NCBI GenBank assembly: GCA_002104905.1
Contig: MCFE01000017.1
Location: 62,001-126,000 of the forward strand
Direction: 5' to 3'
DNA length: 64,000 nt
Source of the DNA: Basidiobolus meristosporus CBS 931.73
Lineage: Eukaryota; Basidiobolomycota; Basidiobolomycetes; Basidiobolales; Basidiobolaceae
A program made the translations under genes and the position numbers. The notes beneath the pieces are model-generated. The model was not told where the DNA came from and searched no databases. It worked only from the letters and a program-made list of their open reading frames with translations. Positions within the stretch are counted from its first letter, which is position 1; every line of letters starts with the position of its first letter. Of this stretch, positions 59,850 to 64,000 are shown piece after piece.

Positions 59850-60198
59850 TGTTGTAAGAATTCATAATTCCACCTAAATATTCACCTAACTTAGTCACTT
59901 AGATCATTACCTTCAAATCCTAGAGAATACTGACAAAATTCCCTGTTGGGATTTACTTAGAACATTTTTACCAAAATACCAGATACCCAGAACATGTAAA
60001 TTCTCAAAGTTGTCTAAACAGCCCCAAGATCTGCACAAATGTTCTTGGAACCTTCCTTAACATATTCTACGTGTTTGTAATGCCAAGACCATGTAAAAGG
60101 ATAAATACTACTTTTACATTCAATAAATCATTAAGTGAAAACCACATAATCTACTTGTTCTCCTAATCACTTCCAATATCACCAAGACTCTTACAACA
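59850..60198 (+). repeat. copia solo LTR nested in gypsy copy C
   Basis: 349 bp, TGTTGTAAG to CTTACAACA with perfect 8-bp terminal inverted repeats. It is flanked by GTATA (59845-59849) and GTATT (60199-60203), a target duplication with one later change. It splits the integrase at the ERxxIDFIGR position. Confidence 0.88.
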
Positions 60199-61088
60199 GT
60201 ATTGACTTTATTGGAAGACCGCCAACCACCGGGAAATGCAGTATTTGGACTTTAGTAGCAATTGACCATGTCACAAAATGGCCAGTGGCTAAAGCTGTAC
60301 CTGTAGCCAGTGAACAGGAAGTTGCAAGTTTCATCTACCAAGAGATCCATATGAAGCTTGGATGCCCTGTAAAGATTTATCTAACAGAGGAGCAAACTTT
60401 ATGGCAAAGACATTGAAAGCTTATCTAGGAATGCAGCATATCAAACACTTGAAAGCCTTGGCATATCACCCTAGAACTAATGGAATTGCCAAGCAATTTA
60501 GTGGATTATTTGGGAGAATGCTGACCAAGTTTGCAAATGGAACTGTCAGTAGATGGAATGAGTATATAGACCAAGCCCTTTTTGCATGTAGAGTTGAAGT
60601 ACACAACACCACCTAACAATTGCCATTTTACTTGGTGTATGGATGTGAACCAATGATAGCAGAAGATCTCACACAACCAAAATTTACAGATGCCTTAGAA
60701 GATGAATTCAGTCAGACAAGCAGACACCACCAGCTGGAACAAATATATCAGGAAGCACAGGCCAGAGAATATCAAAGTGCAGAAAAGATGAAGCAGGGAT
60801 TTGGTAAGACTATATTACCAGTTGCATTGATAGTTGGGAACTTTATATTGCTGAGAAACAACACTTGGGAGAAGTTTCAGCCACAATGGACAGGACCTTT
60901 CACAATCATTAGAGAGTGTCCATTGGCAACTTATCAGCTGGTGTACAAACAAGGGAATATCCAGAAAGTTTTAGATTATAGAGACATACTCAAGCTTGCA
61001 TGACCTGCTGACAATACAAAAATATCAAGGTATTGCTATTGCAAGAAAAGAGATTTAGGATAAACCTCTTGACTTTAGTAGAGGAGAA

Positions 61089-61455
61089 TTTACAATACAC
61101 CGCTTGAATATTTAAGTTAGATCAGTTCTTAGTCAAATCAATTAGCTTTATGTTTAGCCTATCAGTATATCTGTGTTATCTATCAAATCAGCAGTATTAA
61201 TCAGCAGATGAATAAACCTATCCTTACCAGAAAGAAATAGATATATGAAGTAGGATCTAATAGGGTGATAATGATGCAATTAAATGAGTCATCAGCCACA
61301 ACCTACAATAGGAAATACAATTAGTCAGTAATTGGTCTGGCAAATGTGTATTAGGAGCTGCTGGAGCCTCCATAAAAGTCAGTTCAAGTATTTGTGAAGA
61401 CAATAGTAGCTAAACTCCATATTCCTCTACAACTCATATGTCAAGACTTGTAACA
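61089..61455 (+). repeat. 3' LTR of gypsy copy C
   Basis: Aligned to LTRs of copies A and B. The first bases are mutated (TTTACAATACACC instead of TGTTATGATC), and the end is AGACTTGTAACA. Confidence 0.78.
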
Positions 61456-62389
61456 CTGGCATACTGTATGAGAAAATTAACAAAAGGGCAGGAAAATACC
61501 ATCATTATATCAGCTGAACTCCAAGTTTCTCAAAATTGACAGATCTAAATATCTCTGTTGCTAGCGGCTGGGCTGGCAAGCAAACAAACTCTTTGGTAGG
61601 AGACTAGGCTAACTAGTATCCAGGCCAAGTTTGGTAATTAGCTGCTCATTACTTACATCCAAAATTGCATCTGAAATTTGAACCAAAAACACCAGCTGAT
61701 AACCAGCAAATTACCATTAGAATGCCAGCAGAATACCTGCTATAAATCTGTTGCATTCTAAGTTTGAGATTTTTATAGGGTGTATAGGTACTGCATATTA
61801 TAGAAGCACTTTCATCCAGTAATCATACATTAAGTGAGGAATAATCTATCCAATAAAGTAAGTAGGTGTGATGGTTGGCAAGCCTATGGGATAGGGCTGA
61901 GCAGCATTAGATAAGTGAAATAAGCTGTAATAAGGGTAGTGGGAAAATAGGGCAGTAGAAAATTAGGGAATGAGCATATCTGTTAGTGGGTGTTGTTATT
62001 ATCCTACTATACCATACTCCCAACATATTGCCAACAGAGGTCTCCATAGTGGCTGTCAAGACATCATTTATCTTTTTGCTTTATAAGGCAATCACATGTA
62101 TTGGCCAACTTGGTTTGCTCAAATAGATATAGACCACATTAAGACTATAAAAATGTCACATATATTCACCAGGAGGCCATTCAAACACCTCCAAGTTCAC
62201 TACATTATTTGGTAGTAAAATTAGTAAAACACCATCAGGACCCTACTGTACAATTACACAGTGGGCTACAAATTCCAAGTCACTAGCATTGCAGCGGCCT
62301 CATAGTGAAGTCCTGACTGTTGAACTGGGTTGGATTTGCCTGTGGGATCAAGTTATTTTATATGGGGGCCCATTGACAAGATGGAAACA
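61456..62389. other. repeat-derived region with inverted repeat partner
   Basis: Positions about 61530-61790 are the reverse complement of 40160-40420. The rest, to 62389, has no recognised feature. Confidence 0.4.
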
Positions 62390-62686
62390 AGGATTCTTAG
62401 ATGTAGTATATTGTATCTGAGGCATCTCAACACATTATGCACTAAAAAGTGCTATTTACAAATTATACAAAATTCCATTTTACAAGGATTTCATGGGTGA
62501 CAGCAGAACACTGGATGCAGTTGGAGAGGGAACTAGCCATGTTAACTTCAGAAGTAGTAAACTAGTTAACAGATATACCATCAAAGAAGTGTTGTATATC
62601 AGAAAGAGCCAAGAACTTAGTATTTGTTGAACTATTGAGCTATTTGGTATCACCCCGCAGCAAAAGTCCACTTAGCAACTCTGAAC
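62390..62686 (+). mobile_element. copia protease-region relic
   Basis: ATTCTTAGATGTAGTATATTG...GCATCTCAACACATTATGC parallels the protease segment at 63880-64000 of the next element (WYIDSGASQHFTH), and CATGGGTGACAGCAG follows. It stops at the next copia LTR. Confidence 0.6.
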
Positions 62687-63035
62687 TGTTGTAAAAATTT
62701 GTAACTCCACCTAAATATTCACCTGACTTAGTCACTTAGATCATTACCTTCAAATCCCAGAGAATACTGACCAAATTCTTGGTTGGGATTTACTTGGAAT
62801 ATTTTCACCCAAATACCAGGTACCCAGAACATGAAAATTCTCAAAGTTGTCCAAACAGCCCTAAAATCTGCACAAATGCTTTTGGGACCTTCCTTAACCT
62901 ACTCTAAGTGCTTACTATGGCAAGACCATGAAAAAGGATAAATACTACTTTTACATTCAATAAATCATCAAGTGATAACTACATAATCTACTTGTTCTCC
63001 AAATGACTTCCAATATCTCCAAGACTTTTACAACA
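62687..63035 (+). repeat. copia 5' LTR
   Basis: TGTTGTAA/TTACAACA inverted ends; same length as the copies at 32570 and 59850, with scattered differences. Confidence 0.88.
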
Positions 63036-63281
63036 GGTTATGTGCCCCAAGCTGTGACTCTCTGCAATGCTGACTACTGCTATTACTGGAATTTTTCCCT
63101 CTGCAGAAAAGTTGGATGGATCTAACTACCAAGTGTGGAAGGTGAGAATGAAGATGCTGCTTCACAAAAGAGGCCTTTGGGATATTGTCATAGAAGAAGA
63201 ATGCCCTCCTAAAATGTGGGAGAGGAAGCCTTAAAGTACCAGAAGAAAGAATAAAGTGCCTTCAACTACATTTGCCTTAAT

Positions 63282-63698
63282 GTGAAAGACAAATTGCTAA
63301 TTCAATGCTCAACAGCAAAAACAGCAAAGAATGCCTGGAAGGCATTAGAAGACACCTACCAGTCATTTTCAGCTGATCAGAAAATGCATCTGAGACAAAA
63401 ATTCTTTACTACAGTGATGCTGCCAGGAGAAGAAATGAAAAATCTAATTAACAGAATTACCCTGCTGTTAGATGAGATGGAATCTGTGGATATACCAACT
63501 ACTGATGAGGATGTGATAGTTACCATCCTGAATAGCCTGACAGACAAGTTTCAAGGCCTTGTATCAGCCCTAGAGTCCAGAACTGAAGATTTGACCTTGA
63601 ATTATATATATGGAAGGCTCCTGGATGAACAATCAAGAAAATTAAGCACCAATAAGAAGGAAGAAGAAAATGCTTTAATTAGCAATGATAACCAATAA
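63282..63698 (+). pseudogene. copia gag, main frame
   Basis: 138 codons typical of copia-type gag (UBN2): KNAWKALEDTYQSFSADQKM, LRQKFFTTVMLPGEEMKNLI and ILNSLTDKFQGLVSAL. The true start lies upstream, beyond a TAA, so the gene is broken. The zinc knuckle lies in a different frame after the stop at 63698. Confidence 0.8.
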
Positions 63699-64000
63699 AG
63701 CAGGTACTCATGACCCTACAAAGGCAACAGCAGCCTGTTTTGCAACTACTGCAAAAAGAAAGGACACACATCAGACTGGTGCTTCAAAAAGAAAGATATT
63801 CAGCAGAAAAAGCCAGAATATGGAAATGCTGCAACAACTGAAGATAGACTATTCATATTTGCACTAAATATGACCACAAACAAGGATTCTCAGACGTGGT
63901 ATATTGACTCTGGAGCATCTCAACACTTTACACACCAAAAAGAACTTTTTACCCAATATCAAGAAATTACAATTAAGAAGGTTTTCATGGGTGACAATAG

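Larger units (their letters stand above)
58322..61455 (+). mobile_element. gypsy family 2, copy C (5'-truncated)
   Basis: Begins within reverse transcriptase ([19 protein letters not shown]), continues through RNase H (59000-59400), integrase (59580-61000) and the 3' LTR at 61089-61455. It carries many stops and a nested copia solo LTR at 59850-60198. No gag or protease is present. The 5' edge at 58322 is abrupt. Confidence 0.85.
62687..64000 (+). mobile_element. copia element, 5' part (continues past the window)
   Basis: LTR at 62687-63035 (TGTTGTAAA to TTTACAACA, 349 bp), then GGTTATGTGCCCC, which resembles the anticodon arm complement of initiator tRNA-Met. Gag follows from about 63107: EKLDGSNYQVWKVRMKMLL, a stop near 63235, then a gag/UBN2-type frame at 63282-63698 (LIQCSTAKTAKNAWKALEDTY). 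A CCHC knuckle (CNYCKKKGHTSDWC, about 63740-63785) and protease IDSGASQHFTH at about 63905-63940 follow, partly out of frame. Confidence 0.85.

Overview
This is nuclear DNA of a fungus. Genes carry many short introns (about 40-80 nt) with a CTAAC-like branch site, and the gene set is fungal: an Slt2/Pmk1-type cell-wall-integrity MAP kinase, the ERMES/SAM protein Mdm10, an Air1/2-type zinc-knuckle protein and GPI-anchored wall proteins. One intron in the GPN3 gene has the hallmarks of the minor (U12) spliceosome, which Dikarya generally lack. This, with the CpG-poor repeats, points to an early-diverging (zygomycete- or chytrid-grade) fungus. I cannot name the species.

Layout. About 1-31.2 kb is compact, gene-rich DNA with ordinary CpG content. 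In order: 3' end of an unknown gene (+); BCS1-type AAA ATPase (-); glucosidase II alpha (+); Air1/2-ZCCHC7-type protein (-); mitochondrial ribosomal protein uS5m (+); small unknown protein (+); GPN3 (+); two tandem secreted GPI-anchored eight-cysteine paralogues (+); an HSP20 (+); the MAP kinase (-); MDM10 (+); an intronless bacterial-type GH8 enzyme (+); an unknown protein with two membrane spans (+); a small unknown ORF (-); an F-box/LRR protein (-); a secreted orphan protein (-) and a truncated copy of it; a secreted histidine acid phosphatase (+). BCS1/GLS2, AIR/uS5m and MAPK/MDM10 are divergent pairs sharing short upstream regions. I assembled BCS1, glucosidase II alpha, AIR, uS5m, GPN3, MAPK, MDM10 and the phosphatase from exons. 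For uS5m, GPN3, MDM10, glucosidase II alpha and the phosphatase I checked that every junction keeps phase.

About 31.2-64 kb is a transposon graveyard with almost no CpG. It holds: a Ty3/gypsy chromovirus with a 5-bp target duplication and a solo LTR nested inside it; four copies or fragments of a second gypsy family (one complete on the minus strand with LTRs at both ends, and carrying a MITE inside its reverse transcriptase); a copia family with 349-bp LTRs whose primer site resembles the anticodon region of initiator tRNA-Met; a second, eroded copia element; a probable Tnp2/CACTA transposase relic; and unclassified repeats. No host gene is recognisable after 31,178.

The housekeeping genes cover ER glycoprotein quality control, mitochondrial biogenesis (BCS1, uS5m, MDM10), nuclear RNA surveillance and RNA polymerase assembly. 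The accessory genes (GPI proteins, GH8, secreted orphan, acid phosphatase) share close TATA boxes. I did not find a novel multi-gene system. The strongest unusual observations are the AT-AC intron and apparently split start codon of GPN3, the probable bacterial origin of GH8, the MITE with 10-bp internal periodicity, and the CpG-depleted nested transposons.
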